From SIG603 sp964369415 (GTDB lineage: Bacteria > Bacillota > Clostridia > Oscillospirales > Acutalibacteraceae): a stretch of DNA of 64,000 bases. The stretch is from positions 38,600-102,599 of the forward strand of contig CAYJFP010000006.1 in the NCBI GenBank assembly GCA_964369415.1, in the 5' to 3' direction. The notes under the pieces were generated by a model. It did no database searches, had not been told where the DNA came from, and worked only from the letters and a program-made list of their open reading frames with translations. This document shows, piece by piece, positions 8,857-16,704 of this stretch. Every line of letters begins with the position of its first letter. Position 1 is the first letter of the stretch. The translations under genes were made by a program, and so were the position numbers.

Positions 8857-9468
8857 GTGACAAATAGTTATGATAATTTAAATGAAATGCAGCTTGATGC
8901 ACTTCGGGAAATAGGTAATATCGGAACTGCTAATGCAAGTTCAGCACTTTCAGTTTTACTAAATAAATCAGTGAATATCAATGTTCCAAAAGTAAGCGTC
9001 CTTGATTATGATACCATTGTGAGTAAATTTGGTGGCCCTGAATCACTTTTGGTTGGACTTGCATCTTTCTTAGAAGGCGATTTACACGGAATTGTAATGG
9101 TTCTAATGAAGAATGATTTTGCATTGTCTATACTTAACGAATGGGCTGGAATTGAGTGTAATAATGCGCTTGAATTGGATGAATTCACTAAATCTGCTTT
9201 GCAGGAAGCTGGAAATATAATGATGGCTTCATATATAAATCCTATTGCAGAAATGTGTGGTCTTTCTACTCAAATTGGAACACCTCTGATTTGTGTAGAT
9301 ATGGCTGGCTCTGTTATGGAGCTTCCGGTTGTATATTTTTCGGATATAAGTGATTCTATCGTATGTATAGATGATGAATTTCAAAGTTCTAATGAGAGTC
9401 AAATCGTATTAATGTTGGAAATGGAATCGTTACACAAACTATTATCAGGTTTGGGATTGAGTGAGTAA
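8857..9468 (+). CDS. cheC: CheY-phosphate phosphatase CheC
   Basis: A 203-residue protein with two copies of the CheC/FliY/CheX phosphatase motif: LREIGNIGTANASSALSVL near the N-terminus and LQEAGNIMMASYINPIAEM in the middle. Each carries the paired Glu and Asn used to dephosphorylate CheY. The start is GTG at 8857 behind GGAGAGG. It is followed after 2 bp by cheD, its known binding partner in Firmicutes chemotaxis adaptation. Confidence 0.94.
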   Translation: MTNSYDNLNEMQLDALREIGNIGTANASSALSVLLNKSVNINVPKVSVLDYDTIVSKFGGPESLLVGLASFLEGDLHGIVMVLMKNDFALSILNEWAGIECNNALELDEFTKSALQEAGNIMMASYINPIAEMCGLSTQIGTPLICVDMAGSVMELPVVYFSDISDSIVCIDDEFQSSNESQIVLMLEMESLHKLLSGLGLSE

Positions 9469-9470
9469 AT

Positions 9471-9956
9471 ATGGTAACTGTAGGAATATCTGAGCATAAA
9501 ATTGTAAAAGGACAAGACACATTGGCCACTTACGCACTTGGCTCATGTGTTGGAATATGTATTATAGATACTTTTTCAAATGTCGCAGGACTTGCACACA
9601 TACTTCTGCCTTCAAGTAAATCGTGTATGAATATTACTAGAGCTGTTATGGGTAGATATGCAGATTTGGCTATTCCACAAATGGTGAAAGAAATGGAAGC
9701 TATGGGCGCTAATAGATTTAGAATGAAGGCAAAGATTGCTGGTGGCGCAAGTATGTTTGGAAATTTGAACAATAAAGCTTCAAGTGCTGATATAGGAAAA
9801 AAGAATGTTGAATCTGTAAAGCAAACCTTAAGAGAATTAAGAATTGGCATTATCGCAGAGGATACAGGCAAAGACTATGGAAGAACACAGTTTTTTGATT
9901 CTACAACAGGTTCTATGAAGATTAAATCATTCGTCAAAGGCGAAATAACTCTATAA
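9471..9956 (+). CDS. cheD: Chemoreceptor glutamine deamidase CheD
   Basis: A 161-residue CheD. The catalytic Cys26 lies in the motif LGSCVGICI, and His43 in the motif GLAHILLP. The conserved KIAGGASMF and IGKKNV segments follow. CheD deamidates receptor glutamines and stimulates CheC phosphatase activity. It is the last gene of the flagellar operon in this window and is followed directly by a terminator. Confidence 0.96.
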   Translation: MVTVGISEHKIVKGQDTLATYALGSCVGICIIDTFSNVAGLAHILLPSSKSCMNITRAVMGRYADLAIPQMVKEMEAMGANRFRMKAKIAGGASMFGNLNNKASSADIGKKNVESVKQTLRELRIGIIAEDTGKDYGRTQFFDSTTGSMKIKSFVKGEITL

Positions 9957-9968
9957 TACATATTAAAG

Positions 9969-10018
9969 CACCCTAAAGATGAGAAAGTATCAGTGCTCTC
10001 ATTTTTAGGGTGTTTTTT
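9969..10018 (+). terminator. Intrinsic terminator after cheD
   Basis: CACCCTAAAGATGAGA (9969-9984) pairs with TCTCATTTTTAGGGTG (9997-10012) with one mismatch, and is followed by six T. It lies between convergent genes cheD and ispE and overlaps the last bases of ispE. Confidence 0.9.
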
Positions 10019-10856
10019 ACTTTGAAGTACAAAGAAAGACTTTTCCGACTTTTTCTAAATGGGAAACCGCATTATTAGCGGCTTCTTTATCCTTATAAAT
10101 CCCAAATACAGCAGATCCACTTCCTGTCATACAAGAAGTAAGCGCTCCGTATTCAAGCATAATGGACTTAATAATTTCTACTTCGGGAATGTGTAAAATT
10201 TCATCAAATCTGTTTGAAATATTAACCGAAACAGATTCAATATTTCCACTTGATAGTGCATCGATTAATAATGGGGTTGAAAAATAATCTTCTTGTGGAT
10301 ACTCATCGCAAAGATTGTAAGCTTCTTTTGTACTGATACCAATATCAGGTTTACAAATCAAAATTGCACAAGGGGGAAGAGTCGGCACGTTTTCCATAAT
10401 TTCACCAAGGCCAGTGCAGCGTCTAATTCCGCCCAAAACACAAAAAGGGACATCGGCACCAAGTTTTACTGAAATTTCAGCAAGTAGCTCTTTAGATGCA
10501 TTTACAGAAAAAAGCTCATTCATTGCATTTAAAACAGCGGCAGCATCGGCACTTCCACCGCCAAGACCAGCTTCACAAGGTATCTCTTTAATAATATGAA
10601 TATTAACTCCCATGTTTTCAATCTTAAAGTAATCTAAAAAAAGCTGTGCCGCTCTATATGCAATATTTTGGTCATCATTTGGCAAAATCATCTTAGCACA
10701 AGTAAGGTTAATCTTTCCTTCTTTATTTTTTGTTATCTCGATAGAATCACAAAGACTAATTTGTTGCATAACAGAATCAATTTCATGATAGCCGTCACTT
10801 CTCTTACTTAGTATGTCCAAACTCAAATTGATTTTTGCGTATGCGTAACTTATCAT
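10017..10856 (-). CDS. ispE: 4-diphosphocytidyl-2-C-methyl-D-erythritol kinase IspE
   Basis: A GHMP kinase of 279 residues when started at the ATG at 10856, which lies 6 nt after AAGGAG; an upstream in-frame ATG at 10901 would overlap the preceding gene and has no such site. It shows AYAKINLSLDIL at the N-terminus, the ATP-binding AGLGGGSADAA at about residues 96-106, the LGADVPF motif, and the C-terminal MTGSGSAVFG motif. It phosphorylates CDP-methylerythritol in the non-mevalonate isoprenoid pathway. No other MEP-pathway gene is in the window. Confidence 0.96.
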   Translation of the reverse strand: MISYAYAKINLSLDILSKRSDGYHEIDSVMQQISLCDSIEITKNKEGKINLTCAKMILPNDDQNIAYRAAQLFLDYFKIENMGVNIHIIKEIPCEAGLGGGSADAAAVLNAMNELFSVNASKELLAEISVKLGADVPFCVLGGIRRCTGLGEIMENVPTLPPCAILICKPDIGISTKEAYNLCDEYPQEDYFSTPLLIDALSSGNIESVSVNISNRFDEILHIPEVEIIKSIMLEYGALTSCMTGSGSAVFGIYKDKEAANNAVSHLEKVGKVFLCTSK

Positions 10857-10866
10857 ATGATACTCC

Positions 10867-11994
10867 TTAGAATTTAAATAAAGAAAATTTTTTAAAATCA
10901 ACTGCTTTTACAGGGCACATCTCATGGCAGCAAAAACAGTAAATGCATTTTTTATAATTAATTTTTGCCTTTTTATTGGTAATGTCTATGGTGTGAACAG
11001 GGCAAGACTCTGCACATTTTCCGCAACCAATACATTTTGATTTGATTATTTTAGTTTTAGTTTGCATCAGCTTTTTAAGCGGTGGCCTTAGAAATTTTGG
11101 AAGTTTTCTTAAAAAATCCAAAGACTTTACCTTAGAGCGCTTAAAATCATGCATAATAAAATTTTTGGGATTTTCACCTATAAACTCGGTATCTTCGTCA
11201 TTTCTAGGACATAGCTTTCTATCCGCAGCATTCTTTAGCATCGGAATCTCGTCTACCGAAAAGCCAGCTAAAAATGCAGCAGTTGCATCTAAATAAAATG
11301 GATTAGAAGAGCTTAGAAGTAAACCTAAAAATCTGCTAGTCCCGCCTGTAGGGCCGTCACCCTCCATAATATAAGTAGCATCAATAAAAGAAAGATTAGG
11401 CTTAATTCCAAGGCACAAATCTACAAGCATAGTAGCAAAATCGTCGGTATTAGGATATCTAAAATGAAGTTCAGGTTTCATAAGTCCAGGGATTGTCCCA
11501 AACAAATTTTTAATAGCACCGCTGTAAACAGTCATTCCATGAGATTTAAGTTTTGCTATGTTAATAATAAAATCAGCGTTCACAAAAGGCTTGCAAATAT
11601 TAAATTCACTGCAAATTTCACTGTTTTCAAAGTGGACAGTTTCATATTCACAATCAGTGTAAAGCTCAAAGTCATATTTATCGGCAATTTCAGTATATCC
11701 ACATGCACTAAAAATACTCTTTACATTTGACGGTGAATATATTCCACCACTACTTTCGGCTATTAAAACCTTTGCGCCCATTTCTTTTACTGCTAAACCA
11801 ACTGCCGCTACAATTATCGGATGAGTGATTATGGCAGAATCTGCTTTAGCTTTTATGACTAGATTTGGCTTGATTACGACAGTCATACCAGCTTTAATTT
11901 CTGGATTTAATTCGCAGAAATGTGTTCTTACGGCTGTTAGCGCCATATCTAAATTATATTCATCTAAACGGCTTACAATTACTTTTTTATCCAT
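10867..11994 (-). CDS. DUF362 protein with two C-terminal 4Fe-4S ferredoxin motifs
   Basis: The N-terminal about 290 residues match the DUF362 family (VVIKPNLV, AESSGG, INIAKLKSHGMTVYSGAIKNLFG). The C-terminus carries two CxxCxxCxxxCP clusters, CIGCGKCAESCP and CIYCFCCHEMCP. Family members are thought to act in redox or metal metabolism, but the substrate is unknown. The start at 11994 gives 375 residues and an 8-bp overlap with the aminotransferase stop (ATGGATAA); a GTG at 12012 is an alternative. It lies 10 bp upstream of ispE in the same transcript. Confidence 0.85.
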   Translation of the reverse strand: MDKKVIVSRLDEYNLDMALTAVRTHFCELNPEIKAGMTVVIKPNLVIKAKADSAIITHPIIVAAVGLAVKEMGAKVLIAESSGGIYSPSNVKSIFSACGYTEIADKYDFELYTDCEYETVHFENSEICSEFNICKPFVNADFIINIAKLKSHGMTVYSGAIKNLFGTIPGLMKPELHFRYPNTDDFATMLVDLCLGIKPNLSFIDATYIMEGDGPTGGTSRFLGLLLSSSNPFYLDATAAFLAGFSVDEIPMLKNAADRKLCPRNDEDTEFIGENPKNFIMHDFKRSKVKSLDFLRKLPKFLRPPLKKLMQTKTKIIKSKCIGCGKCAESCPVHTIDITNKKAKINYKKCIYCFCCHEMCPVKAVDFKKFSLFKF

Positions 11995-13177
11995 TTTGTA
12001 CCGTGTTTTCACTTTTTATTTCTTCTAAAAATTCACCGATTCTCTTAATGGCTTCTTTAATATGTTTAAGCGAATAGCAATATGAAATCCTTAAAAAACC
12101 TTCGCCACTGTCACCGAAAGCATTTCCAGGGACAACCGCCACTTTTTTTGCATAGATAAGTCTTTCGCAAAATTCTTCAGAGCTAAGTCCAGTAGTTTTT
12201 ATTGAAGGGAAAACGTAAAAAGCGCCTTTAGGCTCAAAGCATGTTAATCCTAAATTGTTAAGTTCCTTTACTATATATCTTCTTCTCATATCATATTCAG
12301 TTTTCATTTTTTCTATGTCAGTATCGCCAAATTTTAATGCTTCTATAGCTGCATATTGAGAAGTCGTCGGCGCACTCATGATTGCATATTGATGAATTTT
12401 TGTCATCAGAGCAATAATTTCAGAAGGACCCGCCGCATATCCCATTCTCCAGCCAGTCATTGAATGAGACTTTGAAAATCCATTTACAATAACGGTTCTT
12501 TCGTGCATATCAGGAAGTGAAGAAAAGCTACAATGCCCTTCACCGTCATAACATAGCTCGCTGTAGATTTCATCGGAAAGAACAAGTAAGTCGTGATCTT
12601 TGACAATCTTTGCAATAGGTAAAAGCTGCTCTCTTGTCATTATAGCACCTGTAGGATTATTCGGAAAAGGCATAATAATAGCCTTTGTTTTTGGCGTGAT
12701 AGCATTTTCTAGCTCTTCAGCAGTCAGCCTAAATTCGTTCTCAACTTTAGTATTGATAATAATTGGCACACCACCTGCAAGCTCGACCAAAGGAACATAG
12801 CAAACAAAAGAGGGCTGTGGAATTATTACCTCATCACCTTTATTAATGCTTGTTCTTATAAATAAATCTAAAGCTTCAGAACCGCCGACTGTTATAAGTA
12901 TATCGTTATTCGGGTCGTATTCAGTGTTATACTTACGCTTTAAATACTTAGTAACTTCTACTCGAAGCTCTTGATAACCACGATTTGGAGTGTACCTTGT
13001 TTTTCCTTTTTCAAGCGATTTAATGCCAGCTTCTCTTATGTGAAAGGGCGTAAAAAAGTCTGGTTCTCCAACACTTAAAGAGATGACATCTTCCATTTCG
13101 CTTGCAATATCAAAGAACTTTCTGATACCTGAAGGTTTGATATTTACAGCAATATTGTTTAATTCAAAATTAGTCAC
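11987..13177 (-). CDS. Aminotransferase class I (aspartate/aromatic aminotransferase family, PLP-dependent)
   Basis: A fold-type I aminotransferase of 396 residues from the GTG at 13177. It has the substrate motif SVGEPDFFTP, PNNPTG, the DEIYSEL motif, and the PLP Schiff-base lysine (about residue 236) in NGFSKSHSMTGWRMGY. The GTG lies behind GAGAGGGGAA and overlaps the upstream lrp stop by 8 bp (GTGACTAA); an in-frame ATG at 13210 is a less likely start. The adjacent Lrp regulator suggests amino-acid-responsive control. The exact amino acid substrate cannot be read from the sequence. Confidence 0.93.
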   Translation of the reverse strand: MTNFELNNIAVNIKPSGIRKFFDIASEMEDVISLSVGEPDFFTPFHIREAGIKSLEKGKTRYTPNRGYQELRVEVTKYLKRKYNTEYDPNNDILITVGGSEALDLFIRTSINKGDEVIIPQPSFVCYVPLVELAGGVPIIINTKVENEFRLTAEELENAITPKTKAIIMPFPNNPTGAIMTREQLLPIAKIVKDHDLLVLSDEIYSELCYDGEGHCSFSSLPDMHERTVIVNGFSKSHSMTGWRMGYAAGPSEIIALMTKIHQYAIMSAPTTSQYAAIEALKFGDTDIEKMKTEYDMRRRYIVKELNNLGLTCFEPKGAFYVFPSIKTTGLSSEEFCERLIYAKKVAVVPGNAFGDSGEGFLRISYCYSLKHIKEAIKRIGEFLEEIKSENTVQNG

Positions 13178-13667
13178 AGAAATTAATTCCCCTCTCATCA
13201 ATTTCTTCAAATTCGCTGTACATAACGGTGTTATAGTCTTTATACTTTGTTAAAATAAAGTGTGTTGCAGTCGAAAGGACACCTTCAATAGTTGCAAGTC
13301 TTTTTCTTACAAACATAGATACATCAGACATAGTTGCACCTGTAACAGTGACAGCTAAATCGTATCCACCTGCCATTAAATAAACAGATTCAACCTCGCT
13401 AAAAGCAGAAATGTGTTTTGCAATATCGTCGTATCCAGTGTCTCGTTGTGGAGTTACCTTGACTTCAATAAGGGCTGTCGCAAATGGTACACTAGCTTTT
13501 TCCCAGTGAATAACAGAGCGGTAAGCCTTGATGACACCCGTTTTTTCTAAACTTTCAATAGTTTTTTGAACTTCTGCTTTATCGGCTCCAAGCATTACAG
13601 CAATTTCTTCGTTAGATAGTTGCGCATCTTTCTCAATGAGTTTAAGTAGTCTTTCGTTGTCAATCAT
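13170..13667 (-). CDS. Lrp/AsnC family transcriptional regulator
   Basis: A 165-residue regulator from the ATG at 13667, 7 nt after GGAGG; an in-frame ATG at 13700 lacks this support. An N-terminal winged helix (LSNEEIAVMLGADKAEVQKTIESLEKTGVI) is followed by the AsnC ligand-binding fold. The latter contains VESVYLMAGGYDLAVTVTG, typical of the RAM domain. These proteins bind DNA as oligomers and respond to amino acids. It overlaps the aminotransferase gene, so it probably regulates this operon. Confidence 0.93.
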   Translation of the reverse strand: MIDNERLLKLIEKDAQLSNEEIAVMLGADKAEVQKTIESLEKTGVIKAYRSVIHWEKASVPFATALIEVKVTPQRDTGYDDIAKHISAFSEVESVYLMAGGYDLAVTVTGATMSDVSMFVRKRLATIEGVLSTATHFILTKYKDYNTVMYSEFEEIDERGINFCD

Positions 13668-13706
13668 AATTAATCCTCCATTTAGCCAATTTTTCGGCAA
13701 TATATT

Positions 13707-14513
13707 TTATTCGATAGTTATCATCATGGGCTTTCTATCTTTGTATACAGTATAGTAATCAAACCCAATTTCTTTAAGCATTTCAAGGGTTTCGGGAATT
13801 CCCTTTACCATGTCGTCTAATCTATGAGCATCAGAACCTATTGTCAAAAGTTTTCCGCCCATGTCTTTATAAAGTTTTAAAAGTTTTTTACCAGGCAAAG
13901 TTTCATTTAAATTCTGCCTTAAGCCTGAGGTGTTGACTTCAAGTGCAATTTCTCTATCCATCAATAATGAAAAAATTTCTTTAACATCGTCTAAATAAGG
14001 ATCGAAGCTTAAAAATCCACCGTTACTGTCTCTCATGTATCTTAAAGGATAGGTTAAATGAGCAAGAGTATCAAATTTACCCCAATTAATCATCTCGCAA
14101 ATCTCTTTAAAATATTTTTTTAAATACTCATCACAATCTTTACTATCGTTATCCCAATAATAAAAATCCTCTTCGCCTTTAACGTTATGTAGTGAACCTA
14201 TAACAAAGTCATAGTCCTTTTTTAATATATTGTTTGCAATTTTAAGCTCTTGAAATGGTTGTCCTAATTCGACACCAGTTAGAAAGAAAGGGAATTTATC
14301 TTTCATAATAAGCATTTCTTTATACGAATTTTCATTTACAGGCCTATATGGATGAGGCGGCAAATCAAGCCGTTCACATTCGCAGTGATCTGTAACAGTA
14401 AAATATAGTAAATTTAATTCTTTAGCTTTTTCACACATTGATAAAAGTGAATCATTTCCGTCATAAGAGTGGTTACTGTGCGTATGGCAGTCTGAAATAT
14501 TTTTAAATTTCAA
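13707..14513 (-). CDS. PHP-domain phosphatase, histidinol-phosphatase-like
   Basis: A 268-residue protein with the PHP metal-site motifs: DCHTHSNHSYDG at the N-terminus, TVTDHCE, then GSLHNV, and GSDAHRLDDMVKG near the C-terminus. This matches HisK/HisJ-type histidinol phosphatases. No other his gene is near, so another phosphate ester is possible. I chose the TTG at 14513 because GGGAGGG lies 8 nt upstream; the longer ATG starts at 14543 and 14585 lie at or upstream of the predicted transcription start. Confidence 0.87.
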   Translation of the reverse strand: MKFKNISDCHTHSNHSYDGNDSLLSMCEKAKELNLLYFTVTDHCECERLDLPPHPYRPVNENSYKEMLIMKDKFPFFLTGVELGQPFQELKIANNILKKDYDFVIGSLHNVKGEEDFYYWDNDSKDCDEYLKKYFKEICEMINWGKFDTLAHLTYPLRYMRDSNGGFLSFDPYLDDVKEIFSLLMDREIALEVNTSGLRQNLNETLPGKKLLKLYKDMGGKLLTIGSDAHRLDDMVKGIPETLEMLKEIGFDYYTVYKDRKPMMITIE

Positions 14514-14544
14514 ATGAATTACCCTCCCAAGCATATTTTTCATT

Positions 14545-14573
14545 ATTGTACCACAAATAATAATATATTGCAA
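14545..14573 (-). promoter_or_regulatory. Sigma-A promoter for the PHP-lrp-aminotransferase-DUF362-ispE unit
   Basis: On the minus strand TTGCAA (14573-14568) is followed by a 17-bp spacer and TACAAT (14550-14545). The predicted start near 14538 leaves a short leader with the GGGAGGG site of the TTG-started PHP gene. This decides the start of that gene. Confidence 0.75.
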
Positions 14574-14601
14574 AATAAAATACAAAAATATTGCGATATA
14601 C

Positions 14602-14630
14602 TTGACATATTGGATATTTTAATTCATAAT
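14602..14630 (+). promoter_or_regulatory. Sigma-A promoter for the ACT/UPF0210 operon
   Basis: A perfect TTGACA (14602-14607), a 17-bp spacer and CATAAT (14625-14630). It diverges from the minus-strand promoter at 14545-14573, about 30 bp away. The leader contains an AAAGGGTGA ribosome binding site. Confidence 0.8.
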
Positions 14631-14660
14631 TAAGGAATACTTAAGAAAAAGGGTGATTTT

Positions 14661-14930
14661 ATGAGAGCTGTTATTACAGTTTTGGGAAAAGATACAGTAG
14701 GTATTTTAGCGAAAATTTCGGCAGTATGTGCTGAACATAGCGTTAATGTTATGGAGGTTACTCAGTCCGTTATGCAAGACCTTTTTGCAATGATAATGAT
14801 GGTTGACCTTAAAGGTAGTAGCATACCGTTTAGTGAGCTTAGCGAAAAGCTTACAACTGAAGGTGAAAAAATGGGGCTTAAAGTTCATGTGATGCACGAA
14901 GACATTTTTAATTCAATGCACCGCATATAA
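14661..14930 (+). CDS. ACT-domain protein, UPF0237 family
   Basis: An 89-residue protein made of a single ACT domain: RAVITVLGKDTVGILAKISAV, with the usual Gly-containing ligand turn, then a Met-rich second half. Stand-alone ACT proteins bind small ligands, often amino acids, but the ligand here is unknown. It is followed after 11 bp by the UPF0210 gene, a pairing conserved across Firmicutes and other bacteria, so the two are likely to act together. Confidence 0.9.
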   Translation: MRAVITVLGKDTVGILAKISAVCAEHSVNVMEVTQSVMQDLFAMIMMVDLKGSSIPFSELSEKLTTEGEKMGLKVHVMHEDIFNSMHRI

Positions 14931-14941
14931 GGGGGAAGAAA

Positions 14942-16303
14942 ATGCTTAACACAGGTGATATCTTAGAAACCATTAATATGATAGAAAACGAGGATTTAGA
15001 CGTAAGAACCATTACAATGGGCATTTCACTGCTTGATTGTATTACGGGGGATGCGAAAAAGACTTGTGATTTAATTTATGATAAAATATGCAGAAATGCA
15101 AAAACTCTTGTTAAAACAGGAGAAGATATAAGTAAGGAATTTGGAATTCCTATAGTAAACAAGAGGGTTTCGGTAACTCCTATTGCGCTTATTTCTGGCG
15201 CTACTTTAGGAATTGACCCGATTATTTATGCTAAAACTTTGGATAGAGCGGCAAAAGAAATCGGTGTAAACTTCATAGGCGGTTATTCTGCCCTTGTTCA
15301 TAAAGGTTTTGGACCTGGTGACTATGCTTTAATAGAGAGCATACCACAAGCTTTGGCTGAGACTGATTTTGTGTGCTCTTCTGTAAATATTGGAACGACT
15401 AAAGCTGGAATCAACATGGATGCTGTCAAAAAAATGGGACATGTTATTAAAAGATGTGCAGAGCTAACTAAGGATAGGGAATGCATTGGTGCGGCTAAAT
15501 TAGTCGTATTTTGTAATGCTCCTGAAGATAATCCATTTATGGCTGGTGCGTTTCACGGCGTTGGAGAGCCTGACTGCGTTATTAATGTTGGCGTTTCAGG
15601 CCCTGGTGTTGTAAGAGCGGCCCTTTCAAAGCTACCTAAAGACTGCAATTTGACAGAAGTTGCAGATTTGATTAAGAGAACTGCGTTTAAAATTACAAGA
15701 ATGGGACAATTAGTTGCCATGGAGGCTTCAAAAAGATTGTGCGTGCCTTTTGGCATAGTTGATCTTTCATTAGCACCTACACCAGCTATAGGCGACAGCG
15801 TTGCCTATATTTTAGAGGAAATGGGTCTAGAGCAGTGCGGTGCACACGGAACAACTGCTGCACTTGCGCTGTTAAACGATGCGGTTAAAAAAGGCGGAGT
15901 CATGGCTTCGTCTCACGTTGGTGGATTATCTGGCGCATTTATTCCAGTTTCTGAAGATGCGGGAATGATTGAAGCGGCAAGAAGCGGCGCACTAACTCTT
16001 AATAAACTTGAAGCTATGACTTGCGTTTGTTCTGTTGGGCTTGACATGATTATTTTGCCTGGTGATACAAGTGCCGAAATTTTATCGGGTATCATTGCAG
16101 ATGAAGCGGCGATAGGCATGGTGAACTCTAAGACAACAGCGGTTAGAGTAATTCCAGCTATAGGTAAAAAGGCAGGGGAAGAGCTTAACTTTGGTGGACT
16201 CTTGGGAACAGGACCGATAATGGCGGTTAATGAGAAAAGCCCGTCTGTATTTATCGAAAGAGGCGGAAGAATTCCGGCTCCACTTCAAAGTTTAAAGAAT
16301 TAA
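14942..16303 (+). CDS. UPF0210 / DUF711 (PFL-like fold) protein
   Basis: A 453-residue member of the UPF0210 (DUF711) family, recognised from the conserved segments ENEDLDVRTITMGISLLDC, TPIALISGAT, GFGPGDYALIESIP and GEPDCVINVGVSGPGVV. It is Gly- and Ala-rich, with a soluble barrel-type composition. The family is placed in the pyruvate formate-lyase-like structural clan, but there is no RVSGYA-type radical loop here, so it is not a glycyl radical enzyme. Its function is unknown. It forms an operon with the ACT protein. Confidence 0.92.
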   Translation: MLNTGDILETINMIENEDLDVRTITMGISLLDCITGDAKKTCDLIYDKICRNAKTLVKTGEDISKEFGIPIVNKRVSVTPIALISGATLGIDPIIYAKTLDRAAKEIGVNFIGGYSALVHKGFGPGDYALIESIPQALAETDFVCSSVNIGTTKAGINMDAVKKMGHVIKRCAELTKDRECIGAAKLVVFCNAPEDNPFMAGAFHGVGEPDCVINVGVSGPGVVRAALSKLPKDCNLTEVADLIKRTAFKITRMGQLVAMEASKRLCVPFGIVDLSLAPTPAIGDSVAYILEEMGLEQCGAHGTTAALALLNDAVKKGGVMASSHVGGLSGAFIPVSEDAGMIEAARSGALTLNKLEAMTCVCSVGLDMIILPGDTSAEILSGIIADEAAIGMVNSKTTAVRVIPAIGKKAGEELNFGGLLGTGPIMAVNEKSPSVFIERGGRIPAPLQSLKN

Positions 16304-16366
16304 TTTGTATAATTTGTATTTTTTAGCCAATAATATCATCAAACAATAATAAAAGGTGGTATTTAC

Positions 16367-16585
16367 ATGGTTATAGTAGATGTTATCGCATTGGTGCTTT
16401 TGATTGTTGGCGGACTTAACTGGGGGCTTATAGGTATATTTGAGTTTGACCTTGTGGCTTTTTTATTCGGCGGTCAAAGTGCGATGCTCTCAAGGGTAGT
16501 GTACACTTTAGTCGGCATATGTGCCTTATGGGCAATAACATTTCTCTTTAAAAAGAATGAAGGGATTACTACAAAAAGTGAATAA
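16367..16585 (+). CDS. DUF378 small membrane protein
   Basis: A 72-residue protein with two membrane segments. The DUF378 signature LLIVGGLNWGLIGIFEFDLVA lies in the first, and SRVVYTLVGICALWAITFL is the second. The role of the family is unknown. It has a good ribosome binding site (AAAGGTGG) and is followed by a strong terminator, so it ends the ACT-UPF0210 transcript or has its own short one. Confidence 0.9.
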   Translation: MVIVDVIALVLLIVGGLNWGLIGIFEFDLVAFLFGGQSAMLSRVVYTLVGICALWAITFLFKKNEGITTKSE

Positions 16586-16594
16586 TTCTAAGAA

Positions 16595-16626
16595 AACGGC
16601 CTGTCTTTTGACAGGCTGTTTTTTAT
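16595..16626 (+). terminator. Intrinsic terminator after the DUF378 gene
   Basis: AACGGCCTGTC (16595-16605) pairs with GACAGGCTGTT (16610-16620), with one G-T pair and a 4-nt loop, followed by a T-rich run. Confidence 0.9.
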
Positions 16627-16639
16627 TTCTAAATATTAT

Positions 16640-16668
16640 TTGAGAAATATTTTGTTTTATGCTATAAT
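16640..16668 (+). promoter_or_regulatory. Sigma-A promoter of the flippase/ABC exporter unit
   Basis: TTGAGA (16640-16645), a 17-bp spacer and TATAAT (16663-16668), preceded by TGC, an extended -10. Confidence 0.8.
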
Positions 16669-16704
16669 ATTCGGTAATGAAAATTTTGGAAGGATGACTT
16701 TAAT

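Noticed and set aside
14514..14585. Longer PHP protein starting at 14585 or 14543
   Set aside because: The promoter at 14545-14573 puts the start of transcription downstream of both, and GGGAGGG serves the TTG at 14513.
14942..16303. UPF0210 protein as a second pyruvate formate-lyase
   Set aside because: It shares the structural clan, but it has no RVSGYA radical loop and no adjacent catalytic cysteine pair like PFL.
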